Of a stretch of DNA of 64,000 bases, positions 9,701-17,800 are shown one piece after another. The translations under genes and the position numbers were made by a program. The stretch's first letter is position 1. Every line of letters starts with the position of its first letter. This DNA is from JBBQVS01 sp963792705 (GTDB lineage: Bacteria; Chloroflexota; Ktedonobacteria; Ktedonobacterales; Ktedonobacteraceae), in contig CAWBXD010000011.1 in NCBI GenBank assembly GCA_963792705.1, forward strand, positions 744,001-808,000. Direction: 5' to 3'. The notes under the pieces are model-generated. The model saw nothing but the letters and a program-made list of their open reading frames with translations. It did not search any database and had not been told where the DNA came from.

Positions 9701-9957
9701 GTGAGCATGGCACGTGAACGAGTCAATTCGTCGATGGCAAGCCGCAGCGCAACGGGTGGCAACGTGGGATTGAGCCTCTGCAATGCCTTTCGCAGGTCGC
9801 GCACCAGCACCACCTCTTCCAACGTTTCGCGTCCCAGCAAGCTCTTAGGTCCCAGCTTATAACGCTCCCCGAACGCGTTGACGGTCTTGTACCCAAGCTC
9901 TTGAAACAGCGCAATCGCGGGTTGCTCGATCAGCAAGTTCTCCGAGTTCTCGTTCAT
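6760..9957 (-). CDS. hsdR: type I restriction endonuclease subunit R
   Basis: 1065 residues, full length. The N-terminal nuclease domain (to about 230) has the PD-(E)xK pattern PDLIGYVNG...CELKTS. The following motor domains carry Walker A QGSGKS (about 305), DEAH in TDEAHRSQ and GFTGTP, and later superfamily 2 motifs such as IARANR. The C-terminal helical region couples HsdR to the methylase core. HsdR cuts unmethylated DNA after ATP-driven translocation, but only when bound to HsdM and HsdS. It is the last gene of the hsdM-hsdS-VOC-hsdR strand run. Because hsdS is broken, this intact HsdR would be inactive unless an HsdS is supplied from elsewhere. Confidence 0.95.
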   Translation of the reverse strand: MNENSENLLIEQPAIALFQELGYKTVNAFGERYKLGPKSLLGRETLEEVVLVRDLRKALQRLNPTLPPVALRLAIDELTRSRAMLTPAYANFEVYQLLKDGVPVKYTDDEGDPIEERVSVIDWKTHTNNDFLLVSQLTIQGDLYTRRPDLIGYVNGLPLIFCELKTSHRRVEDAYHGNLTDYKKFIPQLFWYNALIILSNGSKSLLGSITAELDRFMEWKRVESEDEAAAISLETMLRGTCDKRRLLDIVENFTLFSNAAGGLIKILARNHQYLGVNNAIEAVHGIRNNQGRLGVFWHTQGSGKSYSMIFFSQKVLRKIKDNWTFVIVTDRNDLDTQIYKNFANTGAVTEPEEAIRAADGEHLKELLRADHRVIFTLIQKFHVEKGETYPELSTRSNIIVITDEAHRSQYDSLARNMRIALPNAAFIGFTGTPLMTDSEEETRQVFGDYVSVYDFRQSIEDGTTVALYYENRIPEVEFINTSFNDAMERVLEEAGLDEQQEQRLQREFVREYQVITSDDRLEKVAEDIVKQFMGRGRLEEDKAMVVSIDKLTTVRMYDKVQKHWRHYLADLQEQERSSKDTDERAVLAKKIAYMLETDMAVMISSSQNEDTFFAQKGLDIIPHRTRIVKGRLEEKFKDSKDSLRIIFVCAMWITGFDVPSLSTIYLDKPMRNHTLMQTIARANRVFQDKRNGLIVDYVGIFRNLQKALAIYGSGSNGNIEEGDMPVQDKEELVALLKLELNTLIVFCQEHGFDPLALVKTQAFTRLAWLDEAENKLLVSEDVKLGFMKQARLFAQLYKAILPHPQANDYKPLYDIFVALVAKIRMDTENQEDIGSVMAEVEKLVDMSIVARRYVIRETSTEYGEGRYLDLSKIDFEALREKFATSYKHTEAEKLRSAIAGKLTTMMKLNKGRINYQEKFEQIIADYNAGSSNVDIFYTQLLDFVREDLQSEEKRHLAEQLTEEELAVFDMLMKSEENGVTLTNGEQEQVKRIVRTLLETLKREKLILDWRKKQQAQAAVKKAVRDLLRSELPPAYSQELRELKWQELFQHIYESYDGDGKSIYAA

Positions 9958-10020
9958 ATCACCTCATATCCTCTTCGCCAGAAACTGCCCTTGCCATACG
10001 CAAAATGTCTTAAAACCTCG

Positions 10021-10401
10021 TTACTGACGAGCTGATATTTCCTGTAAGAGCCATGAGTTACCATCAGGGTCGCTGAAGGAGACATACTTAACGCCGCCCA
10101 TATCGTCAACATTACTCACTTCAACACCTCGACCAGCAAGTAATTCGCGCGCCTCATGTATATCCGCAACGACCAAATGCAGCCCCTTGACTGAGCCAGG
10201 GTGCGTTGCAGAAATTTCGCCCATACCGCTCCCGATGACGATTGAACAAGCCGACCCAGGTGGTGTTAGCTGAACAACTCTCATTCCGTTCCCAGGCTGT
10301 ACATCGTGGTCTGCATGGAATCCAACCTTTTCAACATAAAATGTCTTGGCACGGTCAACATCAGAAACGGGTATCGGCACAAGCTCAAGTTTCATATCCA
10401 T
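10021..10401 (-). CDS. VOC-family (glyoxalase/bleomycin-resistance-like) protein
   Basis: 126 residues forming one VOC module pair: LVPIPVSDVDRAKTFYVEKV at the start, GLHLVVADIHEARELL in the middle and FSDPDGNSWLLQE at the end. The single-domain size fits the glyoxalase I / dioxygenase-like superfamily with a metal site at the dimer or intramolecular interface; substrate unknown. It lies between the hsdS remnant and hsdR on the same strand (63 nt from hsdR), an odd place for a metabolic gene. It may have been inserted there after the restriction locus lost function. A second ATG two codons in is an equally possible start. Confidence 0.85.
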   Translation of the reverse strand: MDMKLELVPIPVSDVDRAKTFYVEKVGFHADHDVQPGNGMRVVQLTPPGSACSIVIGSGMGEISATHPGSVKGLHLVVADIHEARELLAGRGVEVSNVDDMGGVKYVSFSDPDGNSWLLQEISARQ

Positions 10402-10527
10402 TTTTCTTCCTGATCCTTTCTGCTTCTTTGAGCAGCATTAGGACATCCTCTTGCGAGTGTCCAACCTTTACACATCAGTTTTCCATTGTACATAACAATT
10501 CCCACATCATCATGCTTTGCGCGTCTT

Positions 10528-11949
10528 TTATGAAAAAACGATATCTCCTGTCTCCCATGAGAAGCTATCCTGTCGTGGCGCAGCCTCTTCTGGTTCAGCC
10601 ATTGGCGTAGGATTGGCATTGCTTGCATCCCCTGCATCGTCGCCCACCTCAATATCCAACCCCTCCACATCTAGCTCACCTGATATGAGCTTAGGAAGCA
10701 AAAGGTCACGTGTGCGACGAAGGTTTGCGTTTTTTCGTTGCAAGCTTATAAATACTTTGAAATAAAGGAGATGCTAAATACCGAAAATTCTCGTGAGTGA
10801 TTTCGAGTCAGGTTGAGCAAAATTAAAGTATTTATCAAAAAGTCAACTTGCAGCACTGTTGTCTGCTGCACTAGCACCCAGACATAGATTTGATAGCATT
10901 ATCTACTAAACTCATCTGAACGCGCCATTAAATAAACGTACTCTGGACAAGTGTCTTTGAGCGCAAAACTATAAATTCTGTAGAGCCAATATGGCTACTT
11001 CGATATCGTCGAGAAGACAACAAATTGTACATATCCAGTTTTGCCGTTTTCAATACAAGGCGTTATACGAGCAGAAAGAGTATCTCCATTTTATGAATTT
11101 GAACCACTATTGCCAGTTCGACTCTTCGATATTTATCAATGAGCATGCGATACACATTTAATAAACTGCACATATAATACAAAAGGTTTCATCACCTTCT
11201 TTAGAATACTCGTGTCGATAGGGTCTACGAACATCTGCTGTATTAACCTTTACAATTCTCCACCCCTCTGGTATCATCCCAAGAGGGGACTCGACCATAG
11301 TATTCTTTTCGTGGCCGGGAAAGCGGAAATGCACAAACCATTCGCGGTACAGCGATTGCGCCATCTCTTCTAAGATAGCGATACGGCGTGTGTTGTTCTC
11401 GATCAGGTCGTCATAGGCCGAAAGGATAGCAGCAATTTTGCGTTGGGTGGGAAGTGGTGGTAGAAATAACGTTGAATTTTAGAGCATCAGGTACATGGCA
11501 TATGTTCTACAGTAGCCCCTGAACCCAGTGCTTTAATTTGAGCTTGTAGATCAGTCTTCACTGAAAAGAGTACAGCATAGAATTTGCTATCTAGCAACTC
11601 AGGATTTACGTCTATACTAGAACAAGTCTTTGACCTAAAAATACAGTTTCAATTCCCTCTGTAATCATACCAACCTCACCAAGTGGGGCCTCTCTTGTAA
11701 AGATAATATCACCCTTTTGCGGTTTAGAACGCCGAGTCCATCGTTCAAAATTTTCTTCTGTTACATATTCTAACTTCTGAAACATCTATCCAACCGTCTT
11801 TGTTACATTTGTTGATCCAAGTAACATCTTAAATCCAGTTGGATAGTCTACAAAAGGAGCAGTCTTGATTTACACAGTCAATTATTAAACGCACATACAC
11901 TCGTTTCGATTCAAACACGTTGCCATTTTATACCTTTATAATTACTCAT
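10528..11949 (-). pseudogene. hsdS: type I restriction specificity subunit HsdS, decayed
   Basis: The 1422-nt span is the expected size for hsdS, and the ATG at 11949 overlaps the hsdM stop as ATGA. The reading frame stops after 12 codons (MSNYKGIKWQRV). HsdS sequence then resumes in changing frames: APFVDYPTGFKMLLGSTNVT, then TEENFERWTRRSKPQKG and GDIIFTREAPLGEVG (first target-recognition domain). Next come PPLPTQRKIAAILSAYDDLI and EEMAQSLYREWFVHFRFPG (central conserved helix) and IPEGWRIVKV (start of the second recognition domain). The end is LRRTRDLLLPKLISGELDV. Several single-base shifts and in-frame stops separate these pieces, and most of the second recognition domain (about 10750-11150) is unrecognisable. 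No intact product is possible. Confidence 0.88.
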
Positions 11950-13496
11950 CCCTCCACCTCCAACAGCTTCGCTACATTCACAGCAATCCGCTCTTCCAGT
12001 TCGTGGGCTTCGACATTCAGCACTTCTAGTTCCTCGTTCAAACTCTCAAGCTTGACTTTGAAGTCGATATCGTCTAGGGCGCGTTCGGCGACGCCGACGT
12101 AGCGGCCGGGGTTGAGGCTCCAGCCTTGCGCCTCGATCTCTTGTAGCGTGGCGACGTGGCAGAGGCCAGCGATATCGGCGTAGGTGCCATCGGGGAAAAG
12201 TTCTTGCATGCGAGCGGTGCTGCCGTTGCTACTTTCAGGTGCCTCGCCACGATAGAGGCGCACGATGTTGGCGAGCAGTTCGATCTGGTCGGGCGAGAAG
12301 TCGCGGTGGGCGCGGTCAAGCTGACGATAGATATGCCGTGCGTCGAGAAAGAGCACATTATCGCGCCGCTCGGTCTCGCGCTTACGTTTGTCGAAAAACC
12401 AGAGGGTGCAGGGCAGGGTGACGGTATAAAAGAAGTTGGAGCCAACGGAGACCATCACATCGACGACTCGCTCCTGAATGAGCTTCTGGCGAATGTCGAG
12501 TTCGGAGCCGCGTGCATCGCTGGCAGAGTTCGCCATGACGAAGCCAGCACGTCCATGCTCGTTGAGCGCACTATAAAATTCTTGTATCCATAGGTAGTTG
12601 GCATTGTCGGTGCGCGGCATGCCGAAGGGGTAGCGTGGGTCGTCCTTGATTTTCTCTTTCTCGACACCGTTGACGTTGAACGGTGGATTTGCCATCACAA
12701 AGTCAAAACGGCCAAGCGATTTATGCCCGTTTTCGTAGTAGCTATTGGCGCGTTTGATATCGCCGGAGAGACCATGTACGGCAAGGTTCATCTTACACAG
12801 CTTCATGGTGTCCTGCGTCTTTTCCTGTCCATAGACGGAAATGTCGGTGCCAGGGTTGCGCTGGTGATTCTCGATGAAGCGCGCACTCTGTACAAACATG
12901 CCGCCAGAGCCACAGGCGGGGTCGAAGATGCGCCCATGAAATGGCTCGATGATCTCGACGATCAGTTTGACAATCGAGGTTGGCGTGAAAAATTCGCCGC
13001 CGCGCTGTCCCTCCGACATGGCGAACTTGCCCAGGAAGTATTCGTAGACCTTACCGAAAAAGTCGCCTTCAACATCGACCGGAATGCCTGAAAAGGTTTT
13101 GAGCAGGGCGACCAGCGTACCTTTGTCGAGTTGATTATATTGTTTGGGCAACATGCCTGCCAGTTCTTCGTTCTCGGCCTCTATCGCCTTCATCGCGTCA
13201 CTGATAGCCCTGGCGATATCCTCGCCCTCCGCAAGTTTGAGCAGGTTCGAGTAACGTGCCTCTTCTGGCAGAAACATCACGCCCTGCTCCTGGTAATCGG
13301 TCTTATCGGGTACGTAGCCACCGGATGTTTGCAGAAGTTTTTGTTGTACCTGCGTGAACTTATTGTCGGCAAAGCGTAGAAAGATCAGGCCCAACACCGG
13401 CGCGGAATATTCCGAGGCTTTGAGTTTTGAGTTAGCGCGTAGGCCATCGGCGGAGGCCCACAATTTCTTTTCGAGATCGGTAGAATTCGCTGGCAT
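11946..13496 (-). CDS. hsdM: type I restriction-modification DNA methyltransferase subunit M
   Basis: 516 residues from the ATG at 13496; a start 13 codons upstream exists but adds non-family sequence. The N-terminal helical domain (LWASADGLRANSKL...LRFADNKF) is followed by the methylase fold with motif I DPACGSGGMF (about residue 195) and catalytic motif IV NPPF (about 270). This identifies an N6-adenine methyltransferase using S-adenosylmethionine. HsdM methylates DNA only when joined to HsdS. First gene of the restriction operon; its stop overlaps the hsdS start. The promoter region carries a palindromic repeat within 70 nt of the start, which could affect expression. Confidence 0.95.
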   Translation of the reverse strand: MPANSTDLEKKLWASADGLRANSKLKASEYSAPVLGLIFLRFADNKFTQVQQKLLQTSGGYVPDKTDYQEQGVMFLPEEARYSNLLKLAEGEDIARAISDAMKAIEAENEELAGMLPKQYNQLDKGTLVALLKTFSGIPVDVEGDFFGKVYEYFLGKFAMSEGQRGGEFFTPTSIVKLIVEIIEPFHGRIFDPACGSGGMFVQSARFIENHQRNPGTDISVYGQEKTQDTMKLCKMNLAVHGLSGDIKRANSYYENGHKSLGRFDFVMANPPFNVNGVEKEKIKDDPRYPFGMPRTDNANYLWIQEFYSALNEHGRAGFVMANSASDARGSELDIRQKLIQERVVDVMVSVGSNFFYTVTLPCTLWFFDKRKRETERRDNVLFLDARHIYRQLDRAHRDFSPDQIELLANIVRLYRGEAPESSNGSTARMQELFPDGTYADIAGLCHVATLQEIEAQGWSLNPGRYVGVAERALDDIDFKVKLESLNEELEVLNVEAHELEERIAVNVAKLLEVEG

Positions 13497-13540
13497 CGTC
13501 AAACGTCCCCACTTCTTAAGTAAATAATGTTGCACGAACC

Positions 13541-13726
13541 CACCAATCTTCGATTGGTGGGTTTCGTAGGGACCACATTTATGGCGTCCCCGCCCAATTC
13601 ATTGGGCGAGTTCCTCTTCATCATCTTTCTTGCATGATCTCGCGCAATTATTGATGCATGATGAGGACTGCACATTGCTTCGCTCGTGCAGAGGACGCCA
13701 TAAATGTGGTCCCTACGAACCAATCA
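13541..13726. repeat. palindromic repeat, family B
   Basis: The core 13565-13717 begins CGTAGGGACCACATTTATGG and ends with its inverted match. Outer sequence ACCAATCTTCGATTGGT on the left and AACCAATC on the right extends the arms. The interior (about 100 nt) has its own small hairpin CGCCCAATTCATTGGGCG. It shares interior sequence, in opposite orientation, with the copy at 17648-17800. It lies just upstream of hsdM. Confidence 0.88.
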
Positions 13727-13863
13727 CATCAAGCTTAGCAGACCAATAGAGGTCTCATTCGTGCTTCCTGTAAATATCATATGTTTGTTCGCTAGTATAG
13801 CAGAGTGAAAAGGGAAAGGAAAGAAGGATGCATTTGATTTGTATAGATTTCGTCATGCTCACA

Positions 13864-13908
13864 TTGAGCAAATCATGACAGCTTTGAGACAAATCATGTA
13901 CCTTTGAG
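13864..13908. promoter_or_regulatory. 20-bp tandem repeat, possible operator
   Basis: TTGAG occurs at 13864, 13884 and 13904, exactly 20 bp apart. AAATCATG follows the first two copies. The array ends against TATACT (13912-13917), a possible -10 box, about 100 nt before the secreted protein start at 14017. The two-turn spacing suggests a protein bound on one face of the helix. Functional role is inferred. Confidence 0.45.
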
Positions 13909-14016
13909 AACTATACTATGAATGTTCCCACAAGAAGGGAACAACATAACAAAGGTTTCTATAGACCAATAAAAAAAATGTTTACAGAGCCTAATAAAGG
14001 CAAGAAAGGTACAATC

Positions 14017-14490
14017 ATGAAAAAGTTGTTATATGTTGGCGGCGGAAGTTTGTTGCTCCTGCTCGCTTTGATCTGTGGCGCGGTCTTCGCCAGTCCACTC
14101 CTGGCTTCGGCTCACGGGACCTCTACCAACCCGACCACGAAGACTGCAACCAAGGACAAGCATCCTGAGCGTGCTCCGTTGCGCGAGTTCACACGCAACC
14201 ATGCCGACGAACTAGTTGACCGCATCGCTCCACAAATTCACTTGACCGCAGCACAACTTACCGAGAAGTTGAAAGATGGACAGCATCTCGTCGATATCGC
14301 TAAGGACAAGGGTGTTTCTCGTGAGGCATTGAAAGATATCCTCGTCAAGACCACCGAGGCATCAATTGACCTGGCACAGAAAAACGGCAAAATCGACCAA
14401 GCACGAGCAACCCTGCTCACAAAGTTGTTACACGATCATCCATTCGTGGTCGCTCATGTACTCCACCATCACTACTCCACCAAGAAGTAG
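14017..14490 (+). CDS. secreted small helical protein, function unknown
   Basis: 157 residues from the ATG at 14017, which is preceded by GAAAGG and begins a clear signal peptide or anchor (MKKLLYVGGG then LLLLLALICGAVFA). A longer reading frame starts 33 codons upstream but would bury the signal sequence. After a Thr/Lys-rich linker there is a roughly 100-residue helical domain with LTAAQLTEKLKDGQHLVDIA, a pattern seen in short helical secreted domains of the DUF2680 kind. It ends in a His-rich tail (HVLHHHYSTKK). Function unknown. It has its own long terminator, and a 20-bp tandem repeat lies in its upstream region. Confidence 0.7.
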   Translation: MKKLLYVGGGSLLLLLALICGAVFASPLLASAHGTSTNPTTKTATKDKHPERAPLREFTRNHADELVDRIAPQIHLTAAQLTEKLKDGQHLVDIAKDKGVSREALKDILVKTTEASIDLAQKNGKIDQARATLLTKLLHDHPFVVAHVLHHHYSTKK

Positions 14491-14516
14491 CCTTCCACTG
14501 CGATAAAGCTTACTAA

Positions 14517-14576
14517 CAAGATATTGAGTCTCTTGATACGGAAATCACTTTCTGTATCAAGAGACTCAATATCTTG
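14517..14576 (+). terminator. 28-bp hairpin terminator
   Basis: Arms of 28 nt (one G-T pair) around a 4-nt TCAC loop, followed by TTTT. It closes the secreted helical protein gene. Confidence 0.85.
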
Positions 14577-14801
14577 TTTTGTGCAATTGTGTACCTTCTT
14601 CGATAGAAATCTACTAACCCATTTTATAGTATCTCTTCAATACAGTATCTCTTCAATAAAGAATTCTAATCGGATTGTAATAACTTTTCAATGTTTTTCC
14701 AATTATTTGCTCTTATATTATGTATATATACAAGCAAAAATCTTGTACAGATGAGTAGAGGAAGTTTAGAGTAGCAGCAACGTGAAGGATAGTACGCACG
14801 C
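14577..14801. other. AT-rich intergenic stretch with a short direct repeat
   Basis: Within this gene-free stretch AGTATCTCTTCAATA occurs twice (14628-14642 and 14644-14658), a 16-bp tandem duplication. The rest is AT-rich and probably contains the promoter of the next gene. No RNA gene is visible. Confidence 0.5.
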
Positions 14802-15275
14802 ATGAGCTTTATAGATACATTTAATACGTATGAGCAAGCACCGGTGTCCTCAGAACAGACACTTCCTGCAGCCCCTTTCCCAAGAAAACATGTACATTGT
14901 GTAGTGAACAGCCTGGATGATGCAGTACATGCTGTATACGCGCTACGCGCTGCTGGCTATGATGACAAGCACATTCATGTTATGTCGTGCTGGGATTTTG
15001 TTGAGGCAGCAGAGCAGAAGCATAGGCAACGGAGTGCGCTCTCTAAGATGCTGGCCTACTGTCATGCTTTCTTGGATGAAGGATTTGGCAATGTGTACTT
15101 ACATGAATCCTATCGCAAACGTCATATCCTCGCGGTGCGCCTTTCCAGTCCTGAGCAGATGTATTCTGTCCGCGACATACTCCTATCACACAGCGCGGAC
15201 CGCATAAAATATGTCGATACTTGGACAGTTGCTGATCTCACCTCGTCACCTGAGGATGCTGCCCTTTATGCCTAG
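14802..15275 (+). CDS. conserved hypothetical protein, possible stress-protein-like fold
   Basis: 157 residues, soluble, no signal peptide. Residues about 28-60 read HCVVNSLDDAVHAVYALRAA followed by GYDDKHIHVM, the pattern of a small alpha/beta domain in which a helix handles residue pairs between two strands. This resembles the general stress protein 17M-like domain, though the resemblance is weak. The C-terminal half has RKRHILAVRLSSPEQMYSVR and ends IKYVDTWTVADLT. No catalytic motif is visible and function is unknown. It stands alone, convergent with the oxidase operon, and its stop is 15 nt from the thioredoxin gene stop. Confidence 0.6.
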   Translation: MSFIDTFNTYEQAPVSSEQTLPAAPFPRKHVHCVVNSLDDAVHAVYALRAAGYDDKHIHVMSCWDFVEAAEQKHRQRSALSKMLAYCHAFLDEGFGNVYLHESYRKRHILAVRLSSPEQMYSVRDILLSHSADRIKYVDTWTVADLTSSPEDAALYA

Positions 15276-15290
15276 TGATACAAGAACATG

Positions 15291-15881
15291 TTATAGAATC
15301 GCTTGCAGGCCGCTCGACAGTTGCTGGTTTGTAAGCTGGCCCACCTCTCTGCTCACAACCTTGCCTGCTTGATTGATGAAAATCGTTTGTGGCAGTGATG
15401 TTGCGTTGTATTGAATCACAGCCGAGCCACTACTATCCATCACAAGTGGATAGGTGATGTGGTGTTGCTGTAAGAAACTGAGGGCTGGATCGCGCGCTTC
15501 CTGGAAGTCGATGCCCAGGAAGACGACATTTTTTCGTTGAGCTTGCATCTGCTGCCAGGTCTGTTGCAGAAGAGGTGCCTCCTGATTGCAAGGAGCACAC
15601 CACGAAGCCCAAAAGTTTAGTACCATCGCTTTGCCTTTAAAATCCGACAGTGAGAGTTTCTCCTGTGTAGGAGTAGTGTGCAACACAGTCAGCGAGAAAT
15701 TGGGCGCGGCATGATTCACCAAAGGATCAGACGGTGTATGTGAGGCTGGTGTTGTCAACAGCGTCCAGAGCAATACCAATATCCCCACGTTGACCACCAT
15801 CACAACGCCAAAGATGAGACGATAGCGACGCTTCTTGTTTATAGACCTTTGTACTGGTACATTTTCGATAGCTTCAGACAT
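15291..15881 (-). CDS. membrane-anchored TlpA/ResA-type thioredoxin
   Basis: 196 residues. One N-terminal membrane anchor (residues about 20-42) places the domain outside the membrane. The thioredoxin-like domain has the redox centre WASWCAPCNQEAP and the cis-proline region ATSLPQTIFI. Such proteins reduce cysteines of apocytochromes or the CuA site, and being last in the cytochrome oxidase operon supports a role in oxidase maturation. Transcribed after ctaB with a 43-nt gap. Confidence 0.9.
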   Translation of the reverse strand: MSEAIENVPVQRSINKKRRYRLIFGVVMVVNVGILVLLWTLLTTPASHTPSDPLVNHAAPNFSLTVLHTTPTQEKLSLSDFKGKAMVLNFWASWCAPCNQEAPLLQQTWQQMQAQRKNVVFLGIDFQEARDPALSFLQQHHITYPLVMDSSGSAVIQYNATSLPQTIFINQAGKVVSREVGQLTNQQLSSGLQAIL

Positions 15882-15924
15882 ATACCGATCCGTTTCCCGA
15901 CTCTACGTCGCGTTACACCATGCC

Positions 15925-16881
15925 TTAGAAGTGAATTACGCGGTCAAGCACCATTACAGCAAAGATCACAGCGAGATAGCAGTTTGAGTACCAGAAGAGT
16001 GTACGCGCCCAAGCCTTCGTCTGATCAAACATCAGGCGTACTGCCATATACACGAGAATACCGCCAAGCAACAAGGCGCAGACGAGATAGAAGATACCCA
16101 TTGCATGCATAGCAAACAGCATCAGAGTCACGGCCACTAGCAGAAGCGAGTACAGGAAAATCTGCTTGTGGGTTTCACGTTCGCCCATCACCACAGGCAT
16201 CATTGGTATATTCGCCTTCTCGTAATCTTTTTGGATCAGCAGCGAGAGTGCCCAGAAGTGTGGGGGAGTCCAGTAAAAAACGATGGCGAAGAGCCAGATA
16301 GCGGTCAAGGAAACACTATTTGTTGCTGCAGCCCAACCCACCAAAACAGGAACCGCACCAGCCGCACCACCAATGACGATATTTTGCGGCGTCGAACGCT
16401 TCAGTCCTAGCGTATAGATAAAAACGTAGAAGAGGATCGCTGAACTTGCCAGCAGCGCACTCAGCAAATTGACAAAAATGGTCAAGATAAAGAAGGCTAC
16501 GATACCTAATATGATGCCGAAGACAAGTGCCTGCTGGGGTTGTACCCGACCAGAGGGGAGCGAACGACGCTGTGTGCGTCCCATTATCTGGTCAATGTCG
16601 CGGTCAATATAGCAATTGATACAGTTCGCGCTACCTGCCGCCATCGCACCACCAACCAGAGTGGCAAGCAAGAGGCCAAAAGGTGGTAGTGCTTGCCTGG
16701 CAATCACCATCGCAGCAGCTGTGATGCCAAGCAGTAGAACAGTAACGTGCGGCTTCATGAGGTTGATGTAACTGGGAATAGCCTGCTTGAGCAGTACAAA
16801 TTCTCTTTGTGTTCTGCCTGGAACACTTAAAATGTAGGTAGAGCTTACTGAAAGCCAGGAAGCATGTTGCGATGATTTCAT
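15925..16881 (-). CDS. ctaB: protoheme IX farnesyltransferase (heme O synthase)
   Basis: 318 residues from the ATG at 16881, with GAGG upstream; a GTG four codons earlier is also in frame. The polyprenyltransferase signature NCINCYIDRDIDQIMGRTQR supplies the two aspartates that bind Mg-diphosphate. A second conserved loop is FYWTPPHFWALSL with KDYEKANIPMMPV. About eight or nine membrane helices. It adds a farnesyl group to heme b to make heme O for the oxidase encoded upstream. It lies 16 nt downstream of the SCO gene. Confidence 0.95.
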   Translation of the reverse strand: MKSSQHASWLSVSSTYILSVPGRTQREFVLLKQAIPSYINLMKPHVTVLLLGITAAAMVIARQALPPFGLLLATLVGGAMAAGSANCINCYIDRDIDQIMGRTQRRSLPSGRVQPQQALVFGIILGIVAFFILTIFVNLLSALLASSAILFYVFIYTLGLKRSTPQNIVIGGAAGAVPVLVGWAAATNSVSLTAIWLFAIVFYWTPPHFWALSLLIQKDYEKANIPMMPVVMGERETHKQIFLYSLLLVAVTLMLFAMHAMGIFYLVCALLLGGILVYMAVRLMFDQTKAWARTLFWYSNCYLAVIFAVMVLDRVIHF

Positions 16882-16897
16882 ACTATTCCTCACTGCA

Positions 16898-17578
16898 TTA
16901 CTGCCGTTGTGGTAGCCATTGATGCATGCCAGCCTCTAGTCCGACGACTTCATTGCGAAGATCGGATTGACTATTCGAGTTAAGCGTCTCGAAGTAGAGT
17001 TGCTCATGACCAGTGGCATCTATGATAAATGTAGCTGGATCATGCAACGCACTCCCATCGGTATTCATCTGATCGTACACTTCATAGTTCTTGTACACCG
17101 CCTGGAGTTGTTGCGCTGTCCCTGTGAGGAACGACCACTGATGCAACATACCATGCTTGATAGACCATGCCTGCACTTCAGTTATGCTTGTTGCGTCAGG
17201 ATTAGCATTGACAGCTATGAGCATAACCTGCTTGGAGGCTGTAAGCCCTAATTGAGTTTTAGCGTTATACAAAATATCAGCAGTTAGTGGACAAAGTGTT
17301 GTACAACGTGCGTCGATGAACGCCAGGACAATCTCATGTCCTCGCATGGAAGAAAGGGCAACAGGTTGACCGAATTGGTCGGTGAGATGAAAATCAGGAG
17401 CAATGCGCCCTTTTAACGGAAAGCCGCCGATGGCAAGGTCAGCCACCTGAGTAGCTTTTTGCGCGCGAGATGTTACAAGAAATCTATAACCCCACACTGC
17501 TCCTGTCATGAAAACAAGTACTAGTGTAGCAATAAAGGTTGCGAGAAACACTTTCTGCATACGGTCTGGATGCCGCAT
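16898..17578 (-). CDS. SCO1/SenC-family copper chaperone
   Basis: 226 residues, anchored by one N-terminal helix. The copper site CxxxC is in DARCTTLCPLTADIL and the third ligand histidine is in SALHDPATFIID. These are the ligands used by SCO proteins to load copper onto the CuA centre of CoxB. AAAGG precedes the ATG. The gene is separated from ctaG by a palindromic repeat but runs on into ctaB, so the assembly genes are probably still co-transcribed with the oxidase. Confidence 0.92.
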   Translation of the reverse strand: MRHPDRMQKVFLATFIATLVLVFMTGAVWGYRFLVTSRAQKATQVADLAIGGFPLKGRIAPDFHLTDQFGQPVALSSMRGHEIVLAFIDARCTTLCPLTADILYNAKTQLGLTASKQVMLIAVNANPDATSITEVQAWSIKHGMLHQWSFLTGTAQQLQAVYKNYEVYDQMNTDGSALHDPATFIIDATGHEQLYFETLNSNSQSDLRNEVVGLEAGMHQWLPQRQ

Positions 17579-17647
17579 AGCGATTGCCTTTCACTACAGA
17601 TGTAATTAGGCTCCCTACTAGCTTACCAATTTTCAATGAATAAATTT

Positions 17648-17800
17648 CGTAGGGACCACATTGATGGCGTCCTCTACACGAGCGAAGCAATGTGCAGTCC
17701 TCATCTTGCACCAATTATTGCGTGAGATCGTGTAAGAGAAAAATATGGATGCAACTCGCCCAATGAATTGGGCTTGGACGTTATAAATGCGGTCCCTACG
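17648..17800. repeat. palindromic repeat, family B, overlapping the end of ctaG
   Basis: It begins CGTAGGGACCACATTGATGG and ends GGTCCCTACG. The interior carries CGCCCAATGAATTGGGC and a segment (AGCGAAGCAATGTGCAG) found in the 13541-13726 copy in reverse orientation. The arms have several mismatches, so this is an older copy. Its last bases overlap the ctaG stop codon. Confidence 0.88.

Noticed and set aside
14802..15275. Firm assignment to the general stress protein 17M family
   Set aside because: Only the strand-helix-strand pattern agrees; no diagnostic motif could be confirmed by eye.
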